Shown here one piece after another: positions 37,240 through 47,780 of a stretch of DNA of 64,000 nucleotides (its first letter is position 1; the number at the start of each line of letters is the position of its first letter). Origin of the DNA: Nageia nagi. Its lineage: Eukaryota; Pinophyta. Under the pieces are notes generated by a model. That model ran no database searches. It was not told where the DNA came from and was given only the letters and a program-made list of their open reading frames with translations. Location: assembly GCA_050084985.1 (NCBI GenBank), contig JBITNC010000001.1, positions 214,086,001 to 214,150,000 on the forward strand, read 5' to 3'. The translations under genes and the position numbers were made by a program.

Positions 37240-37640
37240 TCCCATGTTGCATCTTTAGGTGCTAACCCCTACCACTAGATCAAAACTTAAGTTTTAGTGA
37301 AATGATGAAGGGTGATGGTGTGCTTGTCTACAACTAATTTAAGCTTAATCTTGATGAAGCCATAATCAATGAATTATGGTAACTCTAATTTAATCTAAAA
37401 TTATGATCCTACCACCTTTTTCATATATGAAATATGGAATACTAGATGAAACTTGGAAGATATTAGTAACTTCAACTTATAAGCAGCAGGTCCAATGAAT
37501 TGAAGAACTTTGTAAGGATCATAAAATTTGGGAGCCAACTTTTGAGGAACCTTATTCTTTAATAATTTTTATATATATGGTTGCAAACATAGGAAGATAA
37601 TATCACCAACTTGAAATTATATTCTATCTAATTATTATCA
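37240..37640 (-). pseudogene. Element E integrase tail
   Basis: Minus strand: [20 protein letters not shown], then PAAYKLKLL and FHLVF. This is the post-core domain of a chromovirus integrase, which ends in the GPY motif (here DPY). No catalytic core precedes it. Confidence 0.75.
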
Positions 37641-38049
37641 CCTTATTGTTTCATGTAGTGTTAAGTAGTTCATAAATTCTCTTGAGGAAGATGAAGAATA
37701 TATACATGAGTATATAAATTAGTATCAACTACTTAGACCTTTGTACTACCTAGGACATATATTTCCACTATGGATGGTTGACTAATAGGGATTAGTTGTA
37801 TAGTATGATCTTGATGATGATTGAAGGTAGCCCATTTATTCTTCAAAAACCCTCTTATGATATGTTAATAATTTTTCTAGCTTTGCTAATTCACCTCCCT
37901 TTCCATCCTAAGTATCTATATGTAGTGCAAATAGTTTTCCTACCACCCATTTTTCCCTTTTTGAATCAACTTCTCCATTTGATGAGAACTTATAATTTTT
38001 GATGGACCAACACATAGTCTAGTAAGATGATATGTATCTCCTCCAATAG

Positions 38050-38345
38050 TGAATTTCATTCATAGTTCAAGGAAGTACCATAATATAGGTCCTAATGTAT
38101 GCAACCATTGAACTCCTATGACCATATAAAACCATTCCAATATAAGTACATACATGTCACTCTACATTTGATAATCACCTATGTTAAGCTTAGTATTGCA
38201 ACATTTTCCCTTGCAAGAAATTTTACCTTATTTTCAATCATTGCTTCAAAATTATTTTGATATATATAAAATAGTTAGCCTATTTGGCCATATTAGGGTT
38301 AATGAAATTATGTGTACTTTCAAAGTTAAGTAAAATAGTGAGGTA
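38050..38345 (-). pseudogene. Element E protease relic
   Basis: Minus strand: FESTHNFINPNMAK in place of the DSGSTHNFI active site, and later words fitting the family pattern up to GVQWLHTLGPILWYFL near 38100. The active-site Asp and Gly are changed and stops are present. Confidence 0.7.
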
Positions 38346-38399
38346 ATATTTTTTGAAATATCCATGAACCTTCATTGTTTTAGGTTGCCTAATTCCTAT

Positions 38400-39450
38400 A
38401 AGGGCATTGTAAGAAATTATAGAAAAAATTTTATTTTTTTAGGCTCCTTAGCTTCTTTCTCATTAATAGTATCATCCTCTGAATTATCAAAAATATCAAC
38501 ATCAAGAAAATACAACCTATGTGTAGTATACATATGGCTAGGTGCATAATTTTCATCATAATTATAGCAAATACCCATCACTCTATGCTAATTACTAATT
38601 GATTTTCTTAATTTAAAATGAACTAATGGGTTTTAGAGAAGCTTGAGAACCTTAGGGTTTATTGAATGGCTACTTCTCTTATCTATGTTATGCATTTAAT
38701 TTATCTTCTACCAATTTGACCAATTTAATAGGATGTATGATAGTGGTAGGGTTAAACATTTTGAATTATACCTTTATGTCTTCTTTCAACCCACTAATGA
38801 AGAAAATCCTAAAAAAAGCTTCATATAATCCCTCTATACAATTTTATGTTCCTTCACTATTGATGTTTATCATATTTTTGTAAGGGCTCCTATGAAATCC
38901 TTAACATTAATAAGGCCAAATCTTATAGATAAATTATATGTAAAATCCCCCCAACATGGGATCCATTTATTTTTTTCAAACCATTGGTAACATTGAATGG
39001 TCTCATGTTTCAAATTGAAGGAAATGATATTAACCTTTTGAACTTTAGGAATTTTATTCACTATAAAATATTATTCTAGTCTATAAATACATCTTCTTGA
39101 GTCCTCTCCATCAAATATAGGAAAATCTAGCTTCATTTTCCATGGGATGATGAAGGCTTAGGGGCCTCCCATACGCACTCGTTGTACCTACATTTGTGTA
39201 ATATACCTTGAATATTATTGAAAACTTGAACATGATGAAGTTGGTTGTTGTGTAGTTGTCTAAACTTTTTATACTTAGTAAACCTATCTACATTGAATCA
39301 TATTTAGTGGTCAATCCCACAAGCTTGTAAATAATATCTTAAAGATCCAATTGGAGGTTAACTCCACCAAGTTGAACTCAAAGTTATTTAACCTCATGAT
39401 CTGAATTTTCTAGGGTAGGATCTTGATATCTTCTACCCTCCATATGGAAT
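38400..39450 (-). pseudogene. Element E gag relic
   Basis: Minus strand, starting near MEGRRYQDPTLENSDHEVK (about 39440). Then LDFPIFDGEDSRRCIYRLE, the core at 39061-38870 (KVNIISFNLKHETIQCYQWF) and FISGLKEDIKV followed by FKMFNPTTIIHPIK. The knuckle region near 38560 (YAPSHMYTTHRLYFLDVDIF) has lost cysteines. Several stops. Confidence 0.75.
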
Positions 39451-39663
39451 ACAAGCTAGTTTAGGAAATAAGTTTGAGGGTTTCTTAAGATTTTGAAAAA
39501 ATGGATAGAGTTTGGCTAGAAAAATAATAATTTCTAGGGTTTCACTTCCATGTGACCTTCTAATGTGAAAAAAATGGTAGATTTTTAGCTATGAAAAGGA
39601 TAATTTTTAGCTTTCCCACTCAATGTGGTAATACAAAAATTCCCATAGGAACCCAAAATTAAG

Positions 39664-39675
39664 GCTCTAATACCA
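39664..39675 (-). other. Element E primer binding site
   Basis: Minus-strand reading TGGTATTAGAGC, one C-to-T change from the initiator tRNA-Met site, two bases from the LTR. Confidence 0.8.
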
Positions 39676-39677
39676 CT

Positions 39678-40148
39678 TGTTAAGATCCCAATAGAACTAA
39701 AAGGGGGTTTTTTCCCAAATACCACTATAAATTTTTAAACATGGAATAATCACAAACATGCAATGCATAAAATAAAGCAAATAGAATAATATACTCAAAT
39801 TAATAACAAGTAATACAACATAATAATCTTACTAAATAGTAGTATAAAATGTAGTTTGCTTCAAGGGGCTTCCTCCTTACAACTCAAAAAGATAAAATGA
39901 TTTTTCTAGTTCCCCTATTTACCATTTTTACTAGTATTTATATTCCTCTTACTCTATTAGAAATATGACCTAACATTAAAACAAAATTATAGAGCTTCAA
40001 ATTCTATGAAATTTGAAAAAACAATAGGCTCAAATAGACACTTGAGTCAAAAGTTATGGTTGAAATATAGAAAAGTGAATAATTAAATAATTAAATTAAC
40101 TAAAGCATAAATAATCCTAATTAAATGTTAAGATGTGGGACCCTAACA
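39678..40148 (-). repeat. Element E 5' LTR
   Basis: 471 bp, TGTTAAGATCCCAATAG to GTGGGACCCTAACA in plus reading. The terminal TGTTAxGATCC / GGxxCCTAACA are inverted repeats. Confidence 0.85.
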
Positions 40149-40149
40149 T

Positions 40150-40830
40150 AGCTTCATGGCCTCATCTATCACATCTTTTACAATGGAGATTATTCCTCTC
40201 ATCATGATCATATTGATTAGATCTACCCCTTGCCTCTATGATTCCTCCTACCAAAACCATGATTGGTACTTTCACCTCAAGAAGATTCATATGCAACATT
40301 ATTTCCCTTTTGAGAAATATACAATGTGTCTAAAGTATGATCGCTATATTTCTTATTAAATTCCTTCTAACATTTCATAATCTTATCCATTAAAGTATCA
40401 AATGTAAGAGAATTCAAGTTACCACTAACTTGCAAGGATTCAAGATAATTTAAATATGTTAGGTACAATGCCTTAATAAATGGTGGGAGAGCAATATTAA
40501 TCTTCACACCAATAGAGTCTATATCATGCATTATTGCTCTAATTTCATAAACCAATACCATGGGATCATCATTTTTAACTCTAGATTAAAATTTTTTACT
40601 TGTAATTAGATTAATTCTAATTGAATATGGGAGTCAAATAAGTATTTTAAATTATTTTTTTACATTACAAGCATCCTTAATGTAGCTAATATGGTATTTA
40701 ACCTCATCATTAATTGAAAATGTAATCAAAGCATATGCCTTACTACTTTTCATGTTCCAAACTACAAGCTCCTTGACATCAATTGGTTTGGTAGGTTGGT
40801 TATCACCATCATAAATTCCAACCCTAAAAT
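40150..40830 (-). pseudogene. Copia-type gag relic (element J)
   Basis: Minus strand: AYALITFSINDEVKYHI near 40730, DPMVLVYEIRAIMHDIDSIG at 40570, then VKINIALPPFIKALYLTYLN and LTFDTLMDKI. This pattern is the UBN2-type gag of Ty1/copia elements. It runs into a knuckle-like remnant at 40150, where E begins. Stops and small frameshifts are present. Confidence 0.7.
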
Positions 40831-41098
40831 AAGTGAAAATTAAGGTATGCTTTATTTTCCTAGACCAATTTTACCAATTTTCTATTCCATTTAATACAAC
40901 ACCAATACTCATAAGGGAATGCATCTTTGAAATAAAAACTTCAAACTTTATCTATTTTTCTTTTGAAACTTTTATAATTTCAACAAATTGCATATGTTTT
41001 TTCAAAAAACAACATCCACACAAAAATAAAATTTCTTTTTTCTCACACCACATAAAAAAAACAAAAAGAACAAGATCTCAAAAGAGATTTATTATATC

Positions 41099-41401
41099 AC
41101 ATGTCTCCTCTTATGAGGGGGATTTCTTCTAGGAGGCATGTCGTAAGGAGATGGCATAGTAGAAGTAGAAGCAACATTGGATAATTCAACAACTTCATTA
41201 TCCTCAACATTGACCAAATACCCTATTTCTTACTTTGATTTTATTTTTATAGCTTCAAGTATGACAAAATACTCCATAGTACAAAATCCCTCAATTATGC
41301 CAAATTCACCAAAATCTAAATCAAATGTTATACCATCTTTGTCAATATATTTTTTAATTATACACCAAAAATAGTATCCATCATCTAACATAACTAAAAT
41401 T
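41099..41401 (-). pseudogene. Small unknown ORF upstream of the copia gag
   Basis: Minus strand, ATG at 41388 (MLDDGYYFWCIIKKYIDKDG), about 95 codons with a single internal TAA (after AIKIKSK) and ending RRNPPHKRRHVI with TAA. It has an acidic middle (VNVEDNEVVELSN) and a basic end. I know no match. It may be an extra 5' ORF of J or a fragment of host sequence. Confidence 0.4.
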
Positions 41402-42302
41402 TATACTAAATTCTTCACTCAATAAAATGAAGTTCATTTAACCAAGTTATGGAAAAAAATATCTTTAAATTTTAAAATTACCCAAAAAAGATTTTAAATG
41501 CTAACTATGTATGTTGACTATGCCAAAATATTAACTATAAAATCAAAATATTAACTATGCAATCAAAATTCTATATTGTAGTCTACCAGTGATAGATAAT
41601 ATAAAATACCACTTGTCAAGTGTTGGTGTGTCAAAAAAATAGTGTTGGTCTATTCTTGTAATATGTGGGTCTAGGATGGCACATGTACTAAGAGTGGGGG
41701 TGGATCAATAGCGTGATAGAAGGTAGGTGGGAAAAATAGCATGTAAGTTTGAAGTGATTATATGAAGGGAGTGAATTCAAGGATGGCATGGGAGAGGCAT
41801 GCATCATGAGGCTTCCAATGTGCAAGAAACTTCTAATGTGTGAGAGGTTAGTTAGGTTTCAGAGTACACATTGGTAGTTGTGGTGTGTTGGATTTTAGAG
41901 TGCATGTAGGGGATATAATGGTGGATATAATTCCAAGATATTTTAAAATGGATGCTGCTTCAATCTTAATGGATTTAATGCACAACAAGCATGTTTTTTG
42001 GATAGGGGATATTCAATGGTGTGGGGAAGTATTTTAATGGTTCAAAAATGCTACTAAATAACCTAGATGAGATATGAAACTTTTAAACCCTTAGTATTAC
42101 ATAATAAAAATTGCTACCTTTGTATGAAAAATAAATACAATATAACTTTTTCTTAACAAATACAAATTTCAAACATAAAAACCCATAAATTTTCTATAAA
42201 AAACTACTAAAAAAATAATCAAAGAACACTTACAAAACTAAAAACTTCAAACTATGATAACTTTATCATATCTTCACCAAATCACCTCATTTAAAATACA
42301 AA
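41402..42302 (-). other. Leader or flank of J, nothing coding seen
   Basis: AT-rich and densely stopped on both strands. It holds a short GGGTGG-rich stretch near 41690-41900. It ends at the GATGC target duplication of F and is continued by 47022-47166. Confidence 0.4.
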
Positions 42303-42307
42303 GATGC
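42303..42307. repeat. Target site duplication of F, left
   Basis: GATGC directly before the F 5' LTR, identical to 47017-47021. Confidence 0.9.
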
Positions 42308-43446
42308 TATAATGTCCCCAAATTTGTAAAACATCCACTTTCTCTCCTCTTGGAGTGTGACATTCATGGCAAAGGAGGAGAAACCAAAAATAAATTAATT
42401 TAGGAGTATTTTATTAATATTTTGCATTTATTTTTGTAACCAAGGCTAAAGAGACCCTTGAGGCACTCACCCTTGGATTTTATTTAATTAATCTAGCTCA
42501 ATTATTTATAATTAATGCAATATTAGTCTCTCATAATGGGACATTGCATTTATGAGCCATTAATCTTGTAATTTGGCATCTTTAGGCAACCATTGTGGGA
42601 TGTTGGGCTTCCTAGGCCTCTAGATGATTTAATTTGTCATCCCAAGACACTAGAAGAGGGATGTTGCACTTTGGGCGATTCCAAGGTATGAGAGATCTTA
42701 TTATTAAAGAAGATTGGATGCATCATTTGGGGGCATGCTTGAAGATCATTAGAGTTTATCTCTTTTTAGGGGTTAGCAACTAGTGGAGTTGTAGCTTTCC
42801 AACTAGCTTAGTGGGAGAGCTAGAGCCAGTGTGGAGGAGTTCTTACCTAAGCTAGGATAGTAGCTCAAGCCAGTGAGGTGGAGTTGCTAGAGTAGCTCAA
42901 GCCAGTGAGGTGGAGTTATTGGAATAGTTCAAGCCAATGTGATGGAACTATTCCATCCCTGATCTAGATCCAACCAATGGGTTAGATCTAGATCTAGCTA
43001 GTGGGACCATATTCTAGATCCAGATCTAGCTAGTGAGGCCATATTCTAGATCTAGATCTAATCTACCAAATTAATGTGAGGAGGCACATCCTAGATCTAG
43101 ACCAGCCAAATTAGTGTGAGGAGGCTCATACAATATTGGGGAGAAGAGATTGAAGAACTTGCAAGGCCAAATCATCCAAATCTGCCTTATGAGGGTAAAC
43201 ATCCCCCTTCTTGAGAATTTAGGTATTTTTCCTTAAGTATTGTACTTGTCCATTTGGGACATCCTAGCTCTTGAAGAATAAAATTCATTTTTGGCTCTAT
43301 TTCTTATTCAATTTGTAGATCCAATTTGAACTAAGCTAGATAGAAAAATATAAAATATATATATAAATTCCTAAGTAGTGATATTTCAACTTTAGAATAT
43401 TACACTTTAACAAAAATTGCATTTTGTGAGTTTTAGGGATATTACA
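42308..43446 (+). repeat. Element F 5' LTR
   Basis: It starts TATAATGTCCCCAAATTTG and ends GGGATATTACA. 42780-43130 contains internal direct repeats: CAAGCCAGTGAGGTGGAGTT about three times and TCTAGATCTAGCTAGTGxG about three times. The same stretch is at 46350-46690 in the other LTR. Confidence 0.92.
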
Positions 43447-43447
43447 G

Positions 43448-43459
43448 TGGTATCAGAGC
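43448..43459 (+). other. Element F primer binding site
   Basis: TGGTATCAGAGC, an exact match to the plant initiator tRNA-Met site, one base from the LTR. Confidence 0.95.
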
Positions 43460-43489
43460 TAGGTTTCCTACCAGCTTGGAAAAAATGAA

Positions 43490-44155
43490 AAGGGGAGATT
43501 GCACCAATTTAGGAAGGATGATGATCAAATTATGTTGGTTTTGTCAAAGCAAATGGATCTTTGGACACACCTATAAAGGGTAAAGACATCATCATTACAT
43601 AGAGGTATTTAAGGAAAAATCTTTAGATTCATCTCCTGCCCCTACTTCAGTACATGGTACATCACATACCTCTACATTTTATTTAAAACCAAAATTTGGA
43701 AATATTCCAATAAAAATCATGATTGATGGGAAGGCCATGCATAATTTCATCAGCTCAGAATTCATATAGCAATAATAAATAGCATGTAATAATGATAGGG
43801 ATTTTTGTGTCTCTAACTCCAAAGATGAAGTCACCAACTGTTCTCAAAGGGTAAGCAATTATGGTTTTCAAAAAGGGGAATATTCATTTACAGGAGAATA
43901 TTTGGTCTATCCCTTGTAGGATGTCACTATGGTATTAGGAGCCCCATGGATCAAATCACTTGGAGAATTCCAATCTAACTATTATACTCATGAGATTAGA
44001 TTCGAGTATCAAGGAAAGGATATCATGCTCTGACATAGTAAGAGGAAAGCATCACCAAGTGCCGCTTTTAAGAGAATGGAATTTATACAAGTATCCTCAT
44101 AAGAGATCAAAAAAGAGCTTCTGGTATCTTATGCTGTTAAGAAGAATTTGAGCTT
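43490..44155 (+). pseudogene. Element F gag knuckle and protease relic
   Basis: CWFCQSKWIFGHTYKG near 43535 is the CCHC knuckle with its following HHHYIEVFKE. The protease-like stretch runs from IDGKAMHNFISSEFI (43725) to VLGAPWIKSLGEFQ (43935) and YYTHEIRFEYQGKDIM (43980-44025). The DSG active site reads DGK. Most of gag is missing. It ends at the SEC15 junction. Confidence 0.7.
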
Positions 44156-44159
44156 AGTA

Positions 44160-45557
44160 ATGTAGGCATCTAAACTATGTGCCCAAGCCATGGAATTATG
44201 TGTGAAATGTAACCAACATGTGATGAATGATAGCTATTACCCTACTCTTAGGACTTTGGATCTAATTGAGAGGGATTATTTGCAAAAAATTCTAGCTAGG
44301 ACTTTAAAGTAGATGCTAGAGAAGAAGATCCCTGCTATCAAATCACATATTAAGAAGAAGATAAATAAGGAATTCAATTACTAGCTTGTAGAAATTAGAA
44401 GTACTACAAAGGAGATTAGGTATTTAACAATTGGGTAGGCCTCTTTAGCTCAATAAAGAGAAGAGGAGCTTAGAGGTAGGCAAAGGAAGGTAAAGGAGTA
44501 GAGTAGGTTGGGTGTGAGGGATCATGTTTATACTTTGGATGTTGAAGATTTGGAAGAGGATGATTCTATTTTGAAATTTGATCTTACTCCAATTTACAGG
44601 GCATATCACATCCACACCTACCATGGTCTTTAGGATTAGTTTAGGGACTATTATTATAAGAATAGGTAGTTACAATTGAATTTTGATCTACAACTTTCAT
44701 CGATGTAGCCTTTTCTTGAATTGCATCAGGTTTTCTTTGCATAGATTGCTGGTTTCTTCATCATTGAAGATTGCATTTTAAGAATAGTAGGAGTATTGAT
44801 CTCTAGTTCCCAAGTGGAAATGATATGGGATATGGCTATTGCTAAGATGAACTCAATTTTGGAGGATCAATTCTCATGGATGTAGATTGCAAGTCACCTT
44901 CTCTTGGTCAAATACTATGTCACTCTTCTTGGTGCAACTTTGAGAAGATATGGCTATCAGGTGGATCCCCTATTTGATATTTTGGACAAGAATAGAGATA
45001 AATATCATGAGCTTCTTCTTATGAATGCAAAAAATAGATAAATGATGTTCTACCAAATGACAAATATGAGCACATGGTGATGAGAAAAGAATACAAATAT
45101 AATATGAATGTTTTGGCATTTCATCTATAGATAATAGACATCATGCCTGCATTCCCCTATATTGCACCTTTCTCTACAACCATGCCTGATTATTGCCATA
45201 TTATGAGGTCATTCATAGAGGATTCTATGAGTTATCTATCATATGGTTGGCACATGGACTTACATGAGGTTGTGAAGAAGTACCTGGATAAGCTTTTGAT
45301 CAATGTTTTGAATGAGGATCTTCTCAAGTTGATAAATATTCCCACATTAGGGGTGTCTCATGCCATGCAAATTGCTACTAATATGATAGTCTTGGAGCAA
45401 TCTTATGACTTTTTTACATAGCATGCAGCCCAACTTTATGGCATTCCTTTGCATTTGGTAGAAAGATCTCATTTTGTATTGGTTGCTCGATCAATTTTGA
45501 AGAACTTGCAAGCTACTACACATGAGGTAATGCTGAGGCTTTTCAACTCTAAAGTAG
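44160..45557 (+). pseudogene. SEC15: Captured exocyst subunit SEC15 fragment
   Basis: SEC15 is a subunit of the exocyst, the complex that tethers secretory vesicles at the plasma membrane. The reading frame, ignoring stops, shows the plant SEC15 pattern in order. It includes [120 protein letters not shown] and VVKKYLDKLLINVLNEDLLK. The last block is HAAQLYGIPLHLVERSH. The piece covers roughly the central and C-terminal 460 codons, without the amino end or the last part, and has no intron. At least 14 stops occur, mostly TAG at conserved Gln or Trp positions. It lies in the sense direction between protease and chromodomain text. Confidence 0.88.
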
Positions 45558-45840
45558 GATAAGTGGCCTACAAACTAGATCTTCCTCCTAATAGCAAAAT
45601 TCACAACACCTTCCATGTCTCTTGCCTCAAAAGGGCACTAGTGCATCACATCACACCTTCCTTGGAACCCCCACCCTTGGACAAAGATGGAAAATTACTT
45701 TTGATTCCTAAAAAAGTGCTTGAAATAAGAGAGAAAAAGCTAAGAAACCATAGCATTATAGAATATTTGATCAAATGGAAGGGTCTGCCACTAGAAGATG
45801 CCATGTGGGAAGGAAAAGGAATTATAGAACATCTAGCTTA
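45558..45840 (+). pseudogene. Element F integrase tail and chromodomain
   Basis: VAYKLDLPPNSKIHNTFHVS followed by CLKRAL, then KVLEIREKKLRNHSIIEYLI and IKWKGLPLEDAMWEGKG. This is the post-core end of a chromovirus integrase followed by its chromodomain, which in live elements directs insertion to heterochromatin. The reading frame is intact for 90 codons, ending at TAG 45839. Confidence 0.88.
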
Positions 45841-45864
45841 GAGTTGCTTAGGGACAAGCAATTT

Positions 45865-45878
45865 AGGAAGGGGAGACT
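45865..45878 (+). other. Element F polypurine tract
   Basis: AGGAAGGGGAGACT directly before the 3' LTR. Confidence 0.85.
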
Positions 45879-47016
45879 TGTAATGTCCCCAAATTTGTAA
45901 AACATACACTTTCTCTCCTCTTGGAGTGTGACGTTCATGGCAAAGGTGGAGAAACCAAAAATAAATTAATTTAGGAGTATTTTATTAATATTTTACATTT
46001 ATTTTTGTAACCAAGGTTAAAGAGACCCTTAAGGCACTCATCCTTGGATTTTATTTAATTAATCTGGCTCAATTATTTGTAATTAATGTAATATTAGTCT
46101 CTCATAATGGGATGTTGCATTTATGAGCCATTAATCTTGTAATTTGGCATCTCTAGGTAACCATTATGGGATGTTGGGCTTCCTAGGTCTCTAGATGATT
46201 TAATTTGTCATCCCAAGACACTAGAAGAGGGATGTTGCACTTTGGGTGATTCCAAGGTATGAGAGATCTTATTATTAAAGAAGATAGGATGCATCATTTG
46301 GAGGCATGCTTGAAGATCATTAGAGTTTATATCTTTTCAAGGGTTAGCAGCTAATGGAGTTATAGCTTTCCAGCTAGCTTAGTAGGAGAGCTCAAGCTAG
46401 TGTGGAAGAGTTCTTACCTAAGCTAGGATAGTAGCTTGAGCTAATGAGGTGGAGTTGCTAGAGTAGCTTGAGCGAGTGAGGTGGAGTTACTGGAATAGTT
46501 TGAGCCAATGTGGTGGAACTATTCTATCCCTAATCCAGATCCAACTAGTGGGGTAGATCTAGATCCAACTAGTGTAGCCATATTCTAGATCTAGATCCAA
46601 CCAGTGTAGCCATATTCTAGATCCAAATCTAACCTACCAAATCAGTGTGAGGAGGCACATCCTAGATCCAGACTAGTTGAATCAATGTGAGGAGGCTCAT
46701 CCAACATTAGGGAGAAGAGATTGAAGAACTTGCAGGGCCAAATCATCCAAATGTACCTTATAAGGGAAAACATCCCCCTTCTTGAGCATTTGGGTATTTT
46801 TCCTTGAGTATTGTACTTGTCCATTTGGGACATCCTAGCTCTTGAAGAATAAAATTCATTTTTGGCTCTATTTCTTATTCAATTTGCAGATCCAATTTGA
46901 ATTGAGCTAGATAGAAAAATATATAAATATATATAAATTCCTAAGTAGTGATATTTCAACTTTGGAATATTACACTTTAACAAAAATTACATTTTGTGAG
47001 TTTTGGGGATATTATA
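45879..47016 (+). repeat. Element F 3' LTR
   Basis: It starts TGTAATGTCCCC and ends GGGGATATTATA. It aligns end to end to 42308-43446 and is followed by GATGC. Confidence 0.92.
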
Positions 47017-47021
47017 GATGC
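47017..47021. repeat. Target site duplication of F, right
   Basis: GATGC, identical to 42303-42307. Confidence 0.9.
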
Positions 47022-47166
47022 TCACCTCAAAAAAGGGTATCCAAATATATGGTCAAAAATGGATTTTAGTGCCCAATTTTAGATAAAAATAAAAGCAAAA
47101 TTTTAGAATAAAATTTTAATAGTTTTTTTTATCAATTTCATGGAGTTAGAGAAAGAAAAACTCATA

Positions 47167-47178
47167 TCTCTAATACCA
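47167..47178 (-). other. Element J primer binding site
   Basis: Minus-strand reading TGGTATTAGAGA, two changes from TGGTATCAGAGC, one base from the LTR. Confidence 0.65.
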
Positions 47179-47179
47179 A

Positions 47180-47427
47180 TGTTAGGTTAGATAATTTTAA
47201 TATCAAAAACCATTGTATTAAGTTATATTAATACTTAATACACAAGAAGATTGACTCTTAATATTCACCTTATTGGGTGACCCTTGAGATATAATGTAAC
47301 TCTTCATATTCTTCTAGAAATGACATTTCAAATTATAGCACACACAAAGCTATGAATTTACTAAATATAGTAAGTAACTACTACTATATCGTATTTACTA
47401 TAATCATTAAAGATTAAGTATCTAACA
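47180..47427 (-). repeat. Element J 5' LTR
   Basis: 248 bp beginning TGTTAGGTTAGATAA and ending AAGTATCTAACA, with inverted ends TGTTAG/CTAACA. The short length and initiator-Met type site fit copia. No second copy was found in the window. The high end falls inside Tat RNase H text. Confidence 0.6.
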
Positions 47428-47439
47428 ACCCCCTAAGGT

Positions 47440-47780
47440 ATAATAAATACAACACTCACACCTTCACTTTTTTCACATCTTGAGCCATCAAAGTAAATTG
47501 TCATATCTCAATTTTCTTCAAGATCAACAAGAATTTCCATCTCATCAAATTGGAAAATATGTTCATATGGTAATTTAATGATGAGTGGCTTATCATTATA
47601 TAAAGGTGCTTCTATAAGATAATCAACTATGACTTGAGTTTTGATCAATTTTTGACTTATAAATTGTAATAAAATTTGATCAAAGGTGTTGTAATGAAAA
47701 TAAAGCTGGAATGTAGAATAACATGAAATACAAATTATTCTTAAATCTTCACTAAACCTCAAATTATGTAAAATAGATAG
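47440..47780 (-). pseudogene. Tat-like RNase H scrap
   Basis: Minus strand: ISQKLIKTQVIVDYLIEAPL, YNDKPLIIKLPYEHIFQFDE, then DMTIYFDGSRCEKSEGVSVV. It matches the RNase H of G at 63400-63660. It begins where the LTR of J ends, so J probably inserted into it. Confidence 0.75.

Larger units (their letters stand above)
36835..40148 (-). mobile_element. Element E, deleted chromovirus
   Basis: Minus-strand element with 5' LTR 39678-40148, primer binding site, gag, protease, integrase tail, polypurine tract and a truncated 3' LTR. Reverse transcriptase, RNase H and most of integrase are missing, so the internal region is only about 2.5 kb. It interrupts the gag of copia element J at 40149. Confidence 0.8.
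42308..47016 (+). mobile_element. Element F, chromovirus shell carrying captured SEC15
   Basis: 4.7 kb, with LTRs of 1139 and 1138 bp ending TGTAATG (TATAATG in the 5' copy) and ATTACA. It has perfect GATGC duplications, an exact initiator-Met primer site and a purine tract. Between them are only a gag knuckle and protease piece, about 1.4 kb of SEC15-like coding sequence, and the integrase tail with chromodomain. Reverse transcriptase, RNase H and integrase core are gone. By eye the LTRs differ at about 15 places in the first 330 bp, nearly all transitions, so it is older than H. Confidence 0.93.
40149..47427 (-). mobile_element. Element J, Ty1/copia-type relic split by F
   Basis: Minus strand, 5' end first: LTR 47180-47427, primer binding site 47167-47178, leader (47166-47017, then 42307-41402 after F), a small unknown ORF (41401-41099) and a copia-type gag (40830-40150) cut by E. 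No integrase, reverse transcriptase or 3' LTR of J is seen in the window. F sits in the leader with perfect GATGC duplications. The assignment of leader and gag to one element is inferred from order and strand. Confidence 0.55.
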
